A stretch of DNA of 64,000 nucleotides. It comes from Fibrobacter sp. Its GTDB lineage: Bacteria > Fibrobacterota > Fibrobacteria > Fibrobacterales > Fibrobacteraceae. The notes below the pieces were generated by a model that was given only the letters and a program-made list of their open reading frames with translations, did not search any database and had not been told where the DNA came from. The stretch is taken from assembly GCA_024399015.1 (NCBI GenBank), contig JAKSIC010000002.1, positions 132,732-196,731 of the forward strand, written 5' to 3'. The position numbers and the translations under genes are program-made. This document shows, piece after piece, positions 1 to 8,032 of this stretch. Position 1 is the first letter of the stretch, and each line of letters begins with the position of its first letter.

Positions 1-1566
1 TACAAGGGCGAAATTGCTCTTGGCGACACCATGCGTTTGAACGTTGAATTGTTCAAGGGCGACAGTTCCAAGATGGATGAAACCGAAATCTACATCGACA
101 GCACGGAAAACACCATTCCGCTGTACCTGGGCAAACTCGCCAAGGGAAGCCGAATCAGGGTTTTCGCAAGAACGAATAATTTTGAAAACGATCAGATCAA
201 GGTAAGAAGCGAACAGGGCGAATACCTTCGTGCAGTAACAGCTGTACCCAAGAAGGCTCAAAGTACGGATTCCATCTTCACAAACTATTTCGTACCCAGC
301 TTCGGTTCCGACTCTTCCAAGATTTTCAAGGATTCCAACGAGTTCGTCGTATTCGATGAAAACCACTACTACATTGAAGTTTCTGGAAACTTTACTGACG
401 AATCGACCCTGCGCCTTAAGGCTGTTGTAGACACCGCCTACTATAACTACACCGGTGATACTAAATCTGTCTCCATGAAGATGACCGACACCATCCGTGG
501 CGTTGTTCTTATGAACGACACTTTGGATGCAATCAGCATTGACTTCGCAGCAGCAGAAGGTTACAGCATCAACCTCAAGTCCACCGGCAAGAACATTACC
601 AAGGTTCAGCTGACCGATGGTGACGAAGTGCTCGGTTCCTACACCAAGAATATCGACACCTTGCTCGTTCCTAACGATTCTGTAAACTGGTCCCTGAAGG
701 TGAAGACTGAAGACGCAGCCTTCTTCTTCCTCACGGGTCCCTTCGCATTCTTTGAAGTTTCCACCAAGGCTCGTGCGCTGGAACAGGGTGAATACTTTGC
801 AAAGCCAGACTCCATTAAGATGCCGGGCGAAGTGTTTACCCGCACCCGTCCGAAGGACGACCCAAACAAAGCTATTTACAAGTACGACCTCCGTCAGGAA
901 CAGTTCGTTTGGTTAGGCGATTTCAAGAGCGGTGATTCCATTCTTGTCGAACATAAGATTTCCAACTACGCCATTGACAAGGGCCAGGTCACCATCGAAA
1001 TTCTCGACAAGAACAAGGTGAAGCAGGGTTCCGTGAGCTCTGTTTATGGTGGCTCTCTCAAGATTACAGGAGACATGCCCGAAGGTCCCTACTACCTCCA
1101 CTATCTTCGTTTGAATTCGGATCCTCTCGACCAGGTGGCCGATTCCATGCGATATGTACTGCAATTGCATACGCTCTTGCAGCAAGTCGGTTCCGTGGAA
1201 TCCATGGATTTCTACAACAGAGAAACAGACGCTACATTCAAGGTTGTCTCCAAGAGCCCTGGCGATACCATCCGTTTCAGCAACCTCAACTTCACCATGG
1301 AACCCAACGAAGCAAAGGGCTGGAAGGACGTCGGCTATGACGTACACTGGTACATCCCGTGCGACAACCTGAGCATCATCAACTCCTCCCCAAAGGTCTC
1401 ATGTTCTGTAAATGGTACTGGAGAGCAATTAATTTCTTCTAACTACGTCATCGTGCAGAAAGAAACTATCGGCGAAACCGCCAAGCTCATTGCAGAAAGT
1501 ATTGCAGACCCGTCGATGAGAGACACCTTGGATGTCATGATCATCGCAAAGTCTGCAGAAGACTAA
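1..1566 (+). CDS. C-terminal part of a large beta-rich protein of unknown function
   Basis: The frame is open from base 1 (codons before the first internal Met at 31 read YKGEIALGDT), so the gene starts upstream; 521 residues plus the stop are visible. I do not recognise a family. The protein is built of alternating short hydrophobic and polar stretches typical of beta-sandwich modules, is rich in Asp, Lys, Ser and Thr, and has only two obvious Cys near the C-terminus (visible residues 454 and 468). No membrane segment or catalytic motif is evident. This composition suggests an exported or surface protein, but the N-terminus that would carry a signal peptide is missing. It is convergent with the antitoxin gene, and a hairpin lies between the two stops. 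Confidence 0.75.
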   Translation, partial: YKGEIALGDTMRLNVELFKGDSSKMDETEIYIDSTENTIPLYLGKLAKGSRIRVFARTNNFENDQIKVRSEQGEYLRAVTAVPKKAQSTDSIFTNYFVPSFGSDSSKIFKDSNEFVVFDENHYYIEVSGNFTDESTLRLKAVVDTAYYNYTGDTKSVSMKMTDTIRGVVLMNDTLDAISIDFAAAEGYSINLKSTGKNITKVQLTDGDEVLGSYTKNIDTLLVPNDSVNWSLKVKTEDAAFFFLTGPFAFFEVSTKARALEQGEYFAKPDSIKMPGEVFTRTRPKDDPNKAIYKYDLRQEQFVWLGDFKSGDSILVEHKISNYAIDKGQVTIEILDKNKVKQGSVSSVYGGSLKITGDMPEGPYYLHYLRLNSDPLDQVADSMRYVLQLHTLLQQVGSVESMDFYNRETDATFKVVSKSPGDTIRFSNLNFTMEPNEAKGWKDVGYDVHWYIPCDNLSIINSSPKVSCSVNGTGEQLISSNYVIVQKETIGETAKLIAESIADPSMRDTLDVMIIAKSAED

Positions 1567-1572
1567 TTTCTA

Positions 1573-1620
1573 GAAAAAAAACGGATATTTTTAAACTTCC
1601 CAAATCTGATTGGGAAGTTT
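1573..1620. terminator. Bidirectional intrinsic terminator
   Basis: Perfect 11-bp stem AAACTTCCCAA (1593-1603) / TTGGGAAGTTT (1610-1620) with a 6-nt loop. On the minus strand it is followed by an A/T-rich stretch and an 8-U run (1573-1580), and the stem includes the end of the antitoxin gene. It lies between convergent genes and probably ends both. Confidence 0.65.
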
Positions 1621-1791
1621 TCCTATATCACGGAAGTCCAGCTTGCCGGCGGATGTTGTAGAAACACTTACCAGGCGAGCCAGGGGCTTACCGGCACGTT
1701 CAATTACGATTTCCTCGTCCTTAAGGGCGACCTGATTCAAAAGGTTGCCAAAATTTTGACGGACTTCCATTGCAGAAACGACTTTTGCCAT
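1591..1791 (-). CDS. Phd/YefM-family antitoxin, no toxin partner visible
   Basis: 66 aa starting MAKVVSAMEVRQNFGNLLNQ, the typical Phd/YefM N-terminal DNA-binding fold, followed by a strand carrying EEIVIERAGKPLARLVS. Family members neutralise a RelE, Doc or other toxin with their C-terminal tail and repress their own operon. Here the tail is short (ending IWEV) and the next feature downstream is a terminator, then a convergent gene. No toxin ORF is adjacent on either strand, so it is an orphan antitoxin or a repurposed regulator. A TATTTT hexamer (1802-1807, minus strand) lies 10 nt before the start codon. It diverges from xseA across only 41 bp, so the two may share control. Confidence 0.8.
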   Translation of the reverse strand: MAKVVSAMEVRQNFGNLLNQVALKDEEIVIERAGKPLARLVSVSTTSAGKLDFRDIGKLPNQIWEV

Positions 1792-1832
1792 AGTGCCCCG
1801 AAAAATAGAAAAGAAATAGTTATATTCTCATC

Positions 1833-3131
1833 GTGGAAACAGAAGTAAGATCCTATACAGTCACCCAATACATGACTTCCCTCAAGAGAAAGGTGGAAGA
1901 AACCCCTGCTGTATGGGTTCGAGGCGTCATTACCCAGATTACTCAGAAGCCCAACATCATTTATTTGACTATTGCGGATTTTGAAGAGGGCAATGTAAAA
2001 CCCATTTCTGTTATTAGTTTATCCTGTTTTGCAGGACGTTTTGCAGCAATCCAGGCAAAAATTGCATCCTGCGGCAAGCCCTTTGAATTAAGAGACCAAC
2101 TTAAGGTCAGTTTTTTAATTAAGGCAGAAATTTACGTGCCTTATGGAAAGCTGCAGGCTCAGATTCTGGACATTGACCCCGTGTACACCGTCGGTGAGTT
2201 GGCCATGACCCGCATGGAAATTCTGCGTAAGCTGAACGCCGAAGGTCTTATTGACAAGAACAAGTCGTTGGAACTAGCCCCTGCCCCCATGCGAATCGGT
2301 TTGATTACCGGCGAGGGAACAGCAGCATTCAAAGACTTCACTACGAAGCTGGCCGAGTCCCCCTTCGCCTTCAAGGTTATGACCATCTACGCAAAAATGC
2401 AAGGCGCAGAGACCGAGGCAACAGTACTTGCAGCCCTTGAAAAACTGTCAAAGGTAGACGCCCTGGATGTGGTCTGCATCGTTCGCGGAGGCGGTTCAAA
2501 GACCGATTTGAATTTCTTTGACAGCGAGGCTCTGTGCCGCGCCGTAGCCAACTTTCCTGTTCCTGTTTTTACTGGCATCGGGCACGAAATCGACAAGAGC
2601 CTTTTGGATGAAGTGGCATACCAAAGTTGCATCACGCCTACGGATACAGCAAAACGCCTTATCGACCGCGTTGCCGAAAGCTGGAACCGTATGCAAGTCA
2701 CCGCACAAAACATCGCCGTAGGAGCCAAGGACACTCTTGTTCACGAGAGCCAAGCTCTAACTAACCTCGGCGCTACCTTACAGCAAAAAGTGACCGGACG
2801 CATCCAGAATGAAAAAATGAAGTTGACCGTTTCAGGAAGCAACATGAAGCGAATGCTCCAGTACATCGTCCGTAACGAGAACGCCCGTCTGGACCGCAAC
2901 ATAGAAGGTCTTCATCAAGGCTCACGAAAAATTCTCGACCTGGCTAAGTCAAAATTCTCTTTGATAGAAACCAAGGTTAAGGCTGCCGACCCAGCTACCG
3001 TTTTAGCAAAGGGCTACTCCTTGACTCTCGACGCCAACGGAAAGTTTGTTCGTAATGCAAGCCAGCTAAAGTCTGGGGACAAGTTGACTACCCGCCTCCG
3101 CGACGGCGAAGTAACCTCCGTGGTGCAGTAA
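1833..3131 (+). CDS. xseA: Exodeoxyribonuclease VII large subunit
   Basis: 432 aa, the usual XseA length. Together with XseB it would degrade single-stranded DNA in both directions. The N-terminal OB-fold is visible as YTVTQYMTSLKRKVEETPAVWVRG (residues 8-31, cited by position and family pattern), followed by the catalytic domain with IGLITGEGTAAFKDF near residue 153, the VCIVRGGGSKTDLNFF stretch near 215 and GIGHEIDKSLLDEVA near 249. A long helical region follows, as in the family. The start is taken as GTG 1833 because a TATATT box (1821-1826) ends 6 nt upstream and no Shine-Dalgarno is present; ATG 1872 would cut into the OB-fold. xseB is not next to it. Confidence 0.93.
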   Translation: METEVRSYTVTQYMTSLKRKVEETPAVWVRGVITQITQKPNIIYLTIADFEEGNVKPISVISLSCFAGRFAAIQAKIASCGKPFELRDQLKVSFLIKAEIYVPYGKLQAQILDIDPVYTVGELAMTRMEILRKLNAEGLIDKNKSLELAPAPMRIGLITGEGTAAFKDFTTKLAESPFAFKVMTIYAKMQGAETEATVLAALEKLSKVDALDVVCIVRGGGSKTDLNFFDSEALCRAVANFPVPVFTGIGHEIDKSLLDEVAYQSCITPTDTAKRLIDRVAESWNRMQVTAQNIAVGAKDTLVHESQALTNLGATLQQKVTGRIQNEKMKLTVSGSNMKRMLQYIVRNENARLDRNIEGLHQGSRKILDLAKSKFSLIETKVKAADPATVLAKGYSLTLDANGKFVRNASQLKSGDKLTTRLRDGEVTSVVQ

Positions 3132-3167
3132 TGTCATTGCGAGCGAAGTGACGCAAACGAAGCGGAC
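3132..3167 (+). repeat. TGTCATTGCGAG-type intergenic repeat
   Basis: Begins TGTCATTGCGAGCGAAGTGA directly after the xseA stop and continues as ACGCAAACGAAGCGGAC. It shares the TGTCATTGCGAG head with copies at 25817, 26411, 20969 (minus) and 30099. A T-run follows at about 3172-3181, so it may also help end xseA transcription. Confidence 0.7.
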
Positions 3168-3179
3168 TCTTCTATTTTT

Positions 3180-3596
3180 TTATTCAAAAACCGGTAGCGT
3201 ATCGATTTTTTCAAATCGTTTCGTTGCAGGATCCAATTTGAAATAACGGACCGCATCCCCTAAGGAAAGCATTACATAGTTGGGCGTGAGAATTTGCAGG
3301 TACTTGTTCAACTGCTGCTGCAATGCGGGCCAGGTGTATTCTCCAGGAGCCTTGCATTCCACCAAAAGCCAAGGTTTGTCAATGGTCGCCCCTGCACGAA
3401 AATTGTGGACCATAATGTCGACGCGGTCCTCTGTTTTCGGGTCGATCGTACCCAGTGGAAACTCCACCGCGATCAAATGTTCCGGAACCTTCACCTGGTC
3501 CAGCAAATAACGAATCGTCGCCTGGCGCACATGTTCTTCGGGCGTTGCAGGAACATCCTTCTTGCGTATGGGATCGTATAAGGTATCAGAAGCCAT
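3180..3596 (-). CDS. Stand-alone type I restriction HsdR N-terminal-like domain protein
   Basis: 138 aa. The sequence EEHVRQATIRYLL near the start, followed by EDRVDIMV and PWLLVECKAP, matches the HsdR_N / restriction-endonuclease-like fold: the D of RVDIMV and the E-x-K of VECKAP are the expected metal-binding residues. In type I restriction enzymes this domain precedes a helicase motor, but here no motor, methylase or specificity subunit follows. Single-domain proteins of this kind are common in Bacteroidetes and Fibrobacter and their role is not established. The start is set at 3596 (MASDTLYDP) because a TACATT box (3604-3609, minus strand) ends 7 nt upstream; a longer frame would begin with an unlikely 37-residue hydrophobic extension. 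Confidence 0.75.
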   Translation of the reverse strand: MASDTLYDPIRKKDVPATPEEHVRQATIRYLLDQVKVPEHLIAVEFPLGTIDPKTEDRVDIMVHNFRAGATIDKPWLLVECKAPGEYTWPALQQQLNKYLQILTPNYVMLSLGDAVRYFKLDPATKRFEKIDTLPVFE

Positions 3597-3642
3597 GTCC
3601 GCAAATGTAAAAAAGGAAATCCAAAAACTTTTTATGGACATC

Positions 3643-3671
3643 TTGACTTTATCAAAATTCAGTAGTATATT
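3643..3671 (+). promoter_or_regulatory. Sigma-70-type promoter of the Ala-rich leader
   Basis: TTGACT (3643-3648), 17-nt spacer, TATATT (3666-3671). The predicted transcription start falls at 3678-3679, on or next to the ATG of the leader peptide, so the transcript should be leaderless. Confidence 0.7.
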
Positions 3672-3678
3672 CTTTGGC

Positions 3679-3783
3679 ATGAACAAGATCTTTGAACAGA
3701 ACATCATCGCAGCAGCGATTGCGGCAGGCGCGGCGGAAGCACGAGCCTGTGTTAAGTCGTGGGCGGCTGTTCAAGAATTGTAA
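3679..3783 (+). CDS. Ala-rich leader peptide, putative attenuator ORF
   Basis: 34-codon ORF with 11 alanines (centre: IIAAAIAAGAAEARACV), starting 7 nt after a TATATT box and followed 44 nt later by an intrinsic terminator, then by an aminotransferase gene. A short peptide enriched in one amino acid ahead of a terminator and a biosynthetic gene is the layout of classical translation-coupled attenuators. The peptide would sense charged tRNA-Ala and so suggests that the downstream aminotransferase makes alanine; that link is inference. The RNA could also fold on itself: TTGAACAG (3692-3699) pairs with CTGTTCAA (3767-3774), so a structured small RNA is the alternative reading. Compare the Leu-rich leader at 23121-23189. 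Confidence 0.6.
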   Translation: MNKIFEQNIIAAAIAAGAAEARACVKSWAAVQEL

Positions 3784-3827
3784 AAGTCTAACCGAAACAA
3801 GTAACAAGGATTAGGCAAAAGGAATTC

Positions 3828-3857
3828 AAAGGGCAGTCCCGCAAGGACGGCCCTTTT
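3828..3857 (+). terminator. Leader terminator (attenuator) before the aminotransferase
   Basis: AAAGGGCAGTCC / GGACGGCCCTTT around a CGCAA loop (one A-G mismatch) followed by a U-run. It lies between the Ala-rich leader ORF and the aminotransferase start codon 113 bp further on, so read-through would be needed for expression from the upstream promoter. Confidence 0.8.
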
Positions 3858-3970
3858 TATTTTAGCCGATTTTAAACCAAAAACAACAAACAAGGGAAAT
3901 TCAAAATCATTTTTTATCTATTATTAAGCGGTAAATTATTTGAATTTTCAATACGATACAGGAGTATAAA

Positions 3971-5275
3971 ATGAGAAAGCGTTTGCTTACCGAAGGTGCC
4001 AAGGAACTGTCTTACGAAATCCGTGAGATCGTGAAGAAGGCGAACCTCCTGAAAACGCTGGGCATGCCGAAGATCCACTGGGAAAACATCGGCGACCCCA
4101 TTGAAAAGAAGTGCCAGGTTCCCGAATGGATCAAGGACATCGTTGTGGACCTTTCCAAGGAAAACCGTTCCTATGGTTACTGCCCGTCCAAGGGTATGCT
4201 GGAAACCCGCGAATTCATCGTGAAGGAAACCAACAAGCTGGGCGGCGCCCAGATTACCGTTGACGACATCCTGTTCTTCAACGGCCTCGGTGATGCAATC
4301 GCCACATTGTACAGCCTCCTGTCCATGACCACCCGCATCATTGGACCTTCTCCTGCATACAGCACCCACAGCTCTGCAGAAGCAGCACATGCACACTCTG
4401 CTCCTATCACCTACAGCATGAAGCCGGAAAACCACTGGTATCCGGACCTGGAAGAACTAGAAAACAAGGTGAAGTACAATCCCTCCATCGCCGGTATCCT
4501 GATTCTGAATCCGGATAATCCCACTGGCATGGTGTACCCCCTGGAAATTTTGCAGAAGATCGTTGATATCGCCAAGCGCTACAACCTGTTCATCATCTGC
4601 GACGAAATCTACAACAAGATCACCTACAATGGAGCAAAGGCTTACGCTCTGGCCGAATACATCGGCGACGTTCCGGCTATCGCTCTGAAGGGTATTTCCA
4701 AGGAATATCCGTGGCCGGGTGCACGTTGTGGCTGGGCTGAATACTACAACCGCGACAAGGACGAACAGTTCGACGCCTTCTGCCGCGCTCTTGACAACGC
4801 CAAGATGGTTGAAGTCTGCTCCACCACACTCCCCCAGATGACCATTCCTCGCGTGCTGGGCGATCCTCGCTTCATGGAACACCGCCAGGCTTTGAACGAA
4901 AAGATTGGCCGTCGCTCCGCCATCATTAACGAAATTCTTTCCGACATTCCGGAACTGTATTTCAACCCCACCTACGGTGCATTCTACAACACCATCATCT
5001 TCCGTGAAGGTGTTTTGAACAACCACCAGAGTCTGAAGATCGACAACCCGCAGATTAAGGCCAAGGTGGAAGAATGGTGCTCCAAGACCGAAAACCTGGA
5101 CTACCGTTTCGTGTACTATCTGTTGGGCGCAAAGGGTATTTGCGTGGTGCCCAGCACCAGTTTCTGCACCGACCTCAAGGGCTTCCGCGTGACGCTGCTT
5201 GAAGAAGACGAAGCAGAACTGCGTAGCGTGTTCACCACCATCCACGACGCTATTATCGAATACCTGCACAGCTGA
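3971..5275 (+). CDS. Class I/II PLP-dependent aminotransferase, possibly alanine-forming
   Basis: 434 aa. Fold-type I aminotransferase features run in order: GYCPSKGMLETREFI near residue 73, FFNGLGDAI near 98, the IGPSPAYSTHS segment near 117, NPDNPTGMVYP near 178, CDEIYNKITYNG near 210 and the PLP-lysine segment ALKGISKEYPWPGARCGW near 238. It transfers an amino group between an amino acid and a 2-oxoacid in the cytoplasm. The family is close to AspC/AlaA-type enzymes, but substrate cannot be read from the sequence. The preceding Ala-rich leader and terminator suggest alanine synthesis. The ATG has a clear AGGAG six bases upstream, unlike most first genes in this window. Confidence 0.85.
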   Translation: MRKRLLTEGAKELSYEIREIVKKANLLKTLGMPKIHWENIGDPIEKKCQVPEWIKDIVVDLSKENRSYGYCPSKGMLETREFIVKETNKLGGAQITVDDILFFNGLGDAIATLYSLLSMTTRIIGPSPAYSTHSSAEAAHAHSAPITYSMKPENHWYPDLEELENKVKYNPSIAGILILNPDNPTGMVYPLEILQKIVDIAKRYNLFIICDEIYNKITYNGAKAYALAEYIGDVPAIALKGISKEYPWPGARCGWAEYYNRDKDEQFDAFCRALDNAKMVEVCSTTLPQMTIPRVLGDPRFMEHRQALNEKIGRRSAIINEILSDIPELYFNPTYGAFYNTIIFREGVLNNHQSLKIDNPQIKAKVEEWCSKTENLDYRFVYYLLGAKGICVVPSTSFCTDLKGFRVTLLEEDEAELRSVFTTIHDAIIEYLHS

Positions 5276-5277
5276 AT

Positions 5278-5347
5278 CAGTGGTTAGTAAACAGTGGTTA
5301 GTAAACAGTAATCACTAACCACTAGCCACCAACCACTAGCCACTAAA
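5278..5347. repeat. Tandem heptamer array, ten units
   Basis: The whole gap between the aminotransferase and potA reads as ten 7-nt units in one phase: CAGTGGT TAGTAAA twice, CAGTAAT, then CACTAAC CACTAGC CACCAAC CACTAGC CACTAAA. The first half is roughly the inverse complement of the second (AGTGGTTAGT against ACTAACCACT), so it can fold back. It ends one base before the potA ATG and leaves no room for a Shine-Dalgarno. Confidence 0.85.
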
Positions 5348-5348
5348 T

Positions 5349-6434
5349 ATGAAATCTTTCGATCTTCAGGTTAAGAACGTTTCCAAGAGCTTCGGACCTA
5401 AGTCCGTACTCAAGGGAATTGATGTTTTCATCAAGGATGGAGAATTCGTTACCTTGCTTGGTCCTTCCGGCTGCGGCAAGACTACCCTCCTCCGCATTAT
5501 TGCAGGCTTCGAAAAGGCCGATGCTGGCGAAGTCATTCTCGGCGGCGAAGTCATTTCCAACAAGTCTCCGGCACACCGTCCTATTAACACGGTGTTCCAG
5601 AGCTATGCATTGTTCCCCCATCTGAGCGTCTACAACAACATCGCATTCGGTCTCAAGAGCCACAAGGTTCCCAAGGACGAAATCGAGAAGCGTGTAAACG
5701 CCATGATGGAAACCGTGAACATCACGGACTTGGCAAACGAAATGCCCGCCACCTTGAGCGGTGGTCAAAAGCAGCGTGTAGCCCTCGCCCGCGCCCTGGT
5801 GAACGAGCCGGACATCCTGCTCCTGGATGAGCCCCTCAGCGCCCTTGACGCAAACCTCCGCAAGAAATTGCAGGTGGAACTCCGCGAAGTGCAGAAGAAG
5901 ACTGACACAACCTTCATTATGGTCACCCACGACCAGGACGAAGCAATTGCTGTTTCCGATCGTGTTCTCGTGATGCACAAGGGTGAAATTGTTCAGGACG
6001 GCAGTCCCGAAGATGTTTACGAACATCCGGTCAATCGTTTTGTTGCAACCTTCATCGGCGAAGCCAACATCCTTGAATGCGAAAAGGTTGCAGACGACAA
6101 AGTCGCTTGCGCTTTCGGCGAACTGGTTGTTGAGAAGAAACCTGAATGGAACGCAAACGAATCCGGCAAGTGCTGCGGCGGTGTAGCTATCCGCATGGAA
6201 GACATCCACGTTTGCACTCCCAGCGAAAGCTTTACAAACAACGTATTCGACGCACGTATTCTGGAACGTATCTTCCGCGGTGACTACTGGGAACTGATTG
6301 CAGAACTTCCCGGCGTAGGCGCCAACAAGAGTTTGCAGCTCCGCGTCATGACTGACCCCGACGAAATCTACAACGCCGGCGATCAAGTCAAGCTTTATAT
6401 TGAACCGCAATACCTGCAGGTTCTGGCTGACTAA
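5349..6434 (+). CDS. potA: ABC transporter ATP-binding protein, PotA type
   Basis: 361 aa. Walker A GPSGCGKTT (38-46), ABC signature LSGGQKQR near 136, Walker B ILLLDEP near 157 and the switch His in MVTHDQDEA are all present, followed by a C-terminal TOBE-like domain (from about residue 240) as in PotA and other spermidine/putrescine or ferric-iron importers. It would power the PotBC permease. The gene sits 1.6 kb away from potBCD, separated by an SPFH gene, two terminators and a tRNA, so the transporter genes are not one simple transcription unit. The start is immediately behind a heptamer repeat array and shows no Shine-Dalgarno. Confidence 0.9.
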   Translation: MKSFDLQVKNVSKSFGPKSVLKGIDVFIKDGEFVTLLGPSGCGKTTLLRIIAGFEKADAGEVILGGEVISNKSPAHRPINTVFQSYALFPHLSVYNNIAFGLKSHKVPKDEIEKRVNAMMETVNITDLANEMPATLSGGQKQRVALARALVNEPDILLLDEPLSALDANLRKKLQVELREVQKKTDTTFIMVTHDQDEAIAVSDRVLVMHKGEIVQDGSPEDVYEHPVNRFVATFIGEANILECEKVADDKVACAFGELVVEKKPEWNANESGKCCGGVAIRMEDIHVCTPSESFTNNVFDARILERIFRGDYWELIAELPGVGANKSLQLRVMTDPDEIYNAGDQVKLYIEPQYLQVLAD

Positions 6435-6441
6435 TAATGTA

Positions 6442-6470
6442 AGCAGCCTCTAAAGGCTACTATTTTTTTT
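6442..6470 (+). terminator. Intrinsic terminator after potA
   Basis: Stem AGCAGCCT / AGGCTACT with one mismatch, 3-4-nt loop, then ATTTTTTTT. It separates potA from the SPFH gene. Confidence 0.7.
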
Positions 6471-6494
6471 CTAAAACACAGGAGGAGAAACCTA

Positions 6495-7793
6495 ATGCCT
6501 AAGGTTTACGAAATGTCCAATAGTACTCTTTCCAAGCACAAGGTAACCATTGCGCTCATTGCAATCGCAGTCATCGCCATTGCTGTTTTGTGGAGTTCCA
6601 TCTTCGGTTACAACAACGCCACCCAGATTCTTGTAAAGCAGAGCCCGTTTGGCGAAATGTCCTGCGTGGATCACGCCGGTTTCTACTTCAAGGGTTTCGG
6701 TACCATTTACGAATACGACCGTACCAAGGACTTCTACTTCAACTCTTCTAACGAAAAGGTCCGCGGTCAGTCCTGGGAAGGTGACGACACCGATGAAGAC
6801 GATATTTCCGTTACCCTTTCCCGTAACGCAAACGCAGACATCTCTGGCTACATCAAGTACCAGCTCCCCATCAACTGCGACGAACTCATCAAGATCCACA
6901 TGGACCAGCGTGGCGATAAGCAGCTGAAGCATGGTCTCGTCCGTAACGCAGTTCTTTCCGCAGTTCGCAAGACCGCTCCGCTTTTCACTGCTGAAGAAGC
7001 AAAGGTGACCAAGATTGCAGAATTCCGCCGTATTGCAGAAGACCAGTTGATCTACGGCGAATACCTGACCACCACCGAAATTCGTGAAGAAAAGGTTGGT
7101 GACGATGAAGTGGATTCTACCGGCCGCGTTATCAAGAAGGCAGAAAGCCAGCAGTACACCGTGACCAAGCTCGCTCTCGATTCCAACGGACAGCGCGTAC
7201 TCATCAAGGAATCCGCATTGAAGCAGTACAACATCCGTATTCTTCAGTTCGAAATTCAGAACGTGAAGCTTGATGCAAAGGCTCAGCAGCAGTTGGACAT
7301 CGTGAAGGAACGTGAAATGAAGCGCGTTGCCGAACGTACCGCATCTGAAACTGCAAAGCAGCAGGCAATCACCGCCGAAGCCGAAGGTAAGGCTAAGGTC
7401 GCTAAGGAAAAGGCTGAACAGGAAGTTGTCAAGATTCGCGAAGTGACCCAGGCAGAAAAGGAACGCGACGTGGCAATCCTTAACGCTCAGAAGGAAAAGG
7501 AAGTTGCACGCCTCGCCGCAGAAAAGGCCGTGGAAGACGCAAAGCGCATCCGTGCCGAAGGTGAAGCAGAAGCTGCAGCAAACCGCGCCAAGGTTCAGGC
7601 AGGTCTTACTCCACAGGAAGCTGCAGAATGGGCTTACAAGACTAAGGTTGGTGTTGCACAGTCCCTGGCCAAGTCCAGCCACCCGCTGGTTCCAACCATC
7701 ATGATGGGCGGCGACGGCAAGAACGGCAATACCGCTATGGACGCCGTTGGCCTCAAATACCTGATGGACATTACCGAAAAGTTGTCCAAATAA
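6495..7793 (+). CDS. SPFH/band-7 (flotillin-like) membrane protein
   Basis: 432 aa. One N-terminal membrane segment (about residues 17-36, VTIALIAIAVIAIAVLW), then an SPFH-type domain, then a long Ala/Glu/Lys-rich coiled coil (about 265-375: repeats such as AEAEGKAKVAKEKAEQE) and a short C-terminal tail. SPFH proteins form membrane-bound oligomeric cages or scaffolds that organise transporters, proteases or lipid domains. A strong GGAGGAG precedes the ATG. Its place between potA and potBCD hints at a link to the polyamine transporter, but terminators flank it and the link is only positional. No NfeD-like partner is adjacent. Confidence 0.85.
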   Translation: MPKVYEMSNSTLSKHKVTIALIAIAVIAIAVLWSSIFGYNNATQILVKQSPFGEMSCVDHAGFYFKGFGTIYEYDRTKDFYFNSSNEKVRGQSWEGDDTDEDDISVTLSRNANADISGYIKYQLPINCDELIKIHMDQRGDKQLKHGLVRNAVLSAVRKTAPLFTAEEAKVTKIAEFRRIAEDQLIYGEYLTTTEIREEKVGDDEVDSTGRVIKKAESQQYTVTKLALDSNGQRVLIKESALKQYNIRILQFEIQNVKLDAKAQQQLDIVKEREMKRVAERTASETAKQQAITAEAEGKAKVAKEKAEQEVVKIREVTQAEKERDVAILNAQKEKEVARLAAEKAVEDAKRIRAEGEAEAAANRAKVQAGLTPQEAAEWAYKTKVGVAQSLAKSSHPLVPTIMMGGDGKNGNTAMDAVGLKYLMDITEKLSK

Positions 7794-7881
7794 ACCACTT
7801 TTTGCAGAAAATGAAAAATATTTTCTAAAAAAAGGTTTAAAATTCTCCCAAATTATACTACCTTTGGGCTCACCTAAGCAA

Positions 7882-7953
<72 letters not shown>

Positions 7954-7974
7954 CTAGAATTTTAGGGTTATTTA

Positions 7975-8008
7975 AAGACTCGTCAGCATTGACGGGTCTT
8001 TTATTTTT
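7975..8008 (+). terminator. Terminator after tRNA-Thr
   Basis: AAGACTCGTC (7975-7984) / GACGGGTCTT (7991-8000) with one wobble pair, then TTATTTTT. It separates tRNA-Thr from potB. Confidence 0.8.
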
Positions 8009-8032
8009 GACCCAACTTTCTATCTTTTGTCC

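Noticed and set aside
3679-3858. The strong promoter plus folded RNA at 3679-3858 considered as 6S RNA, SRP RNA or tmRNA
   Set aside because: The 5' and 3' ends do not pair as in 6S, the SRP GGAAGGAAGCAGC loop is absent, and no tRNA-like domain is present. A leader peptide with terminator fits better.
8027-8032. TTG at 8027 as start of potB
   Set aside because: ATG 8033 is a better start codon and lies at the spacing from TATCTT seen for other genes here.
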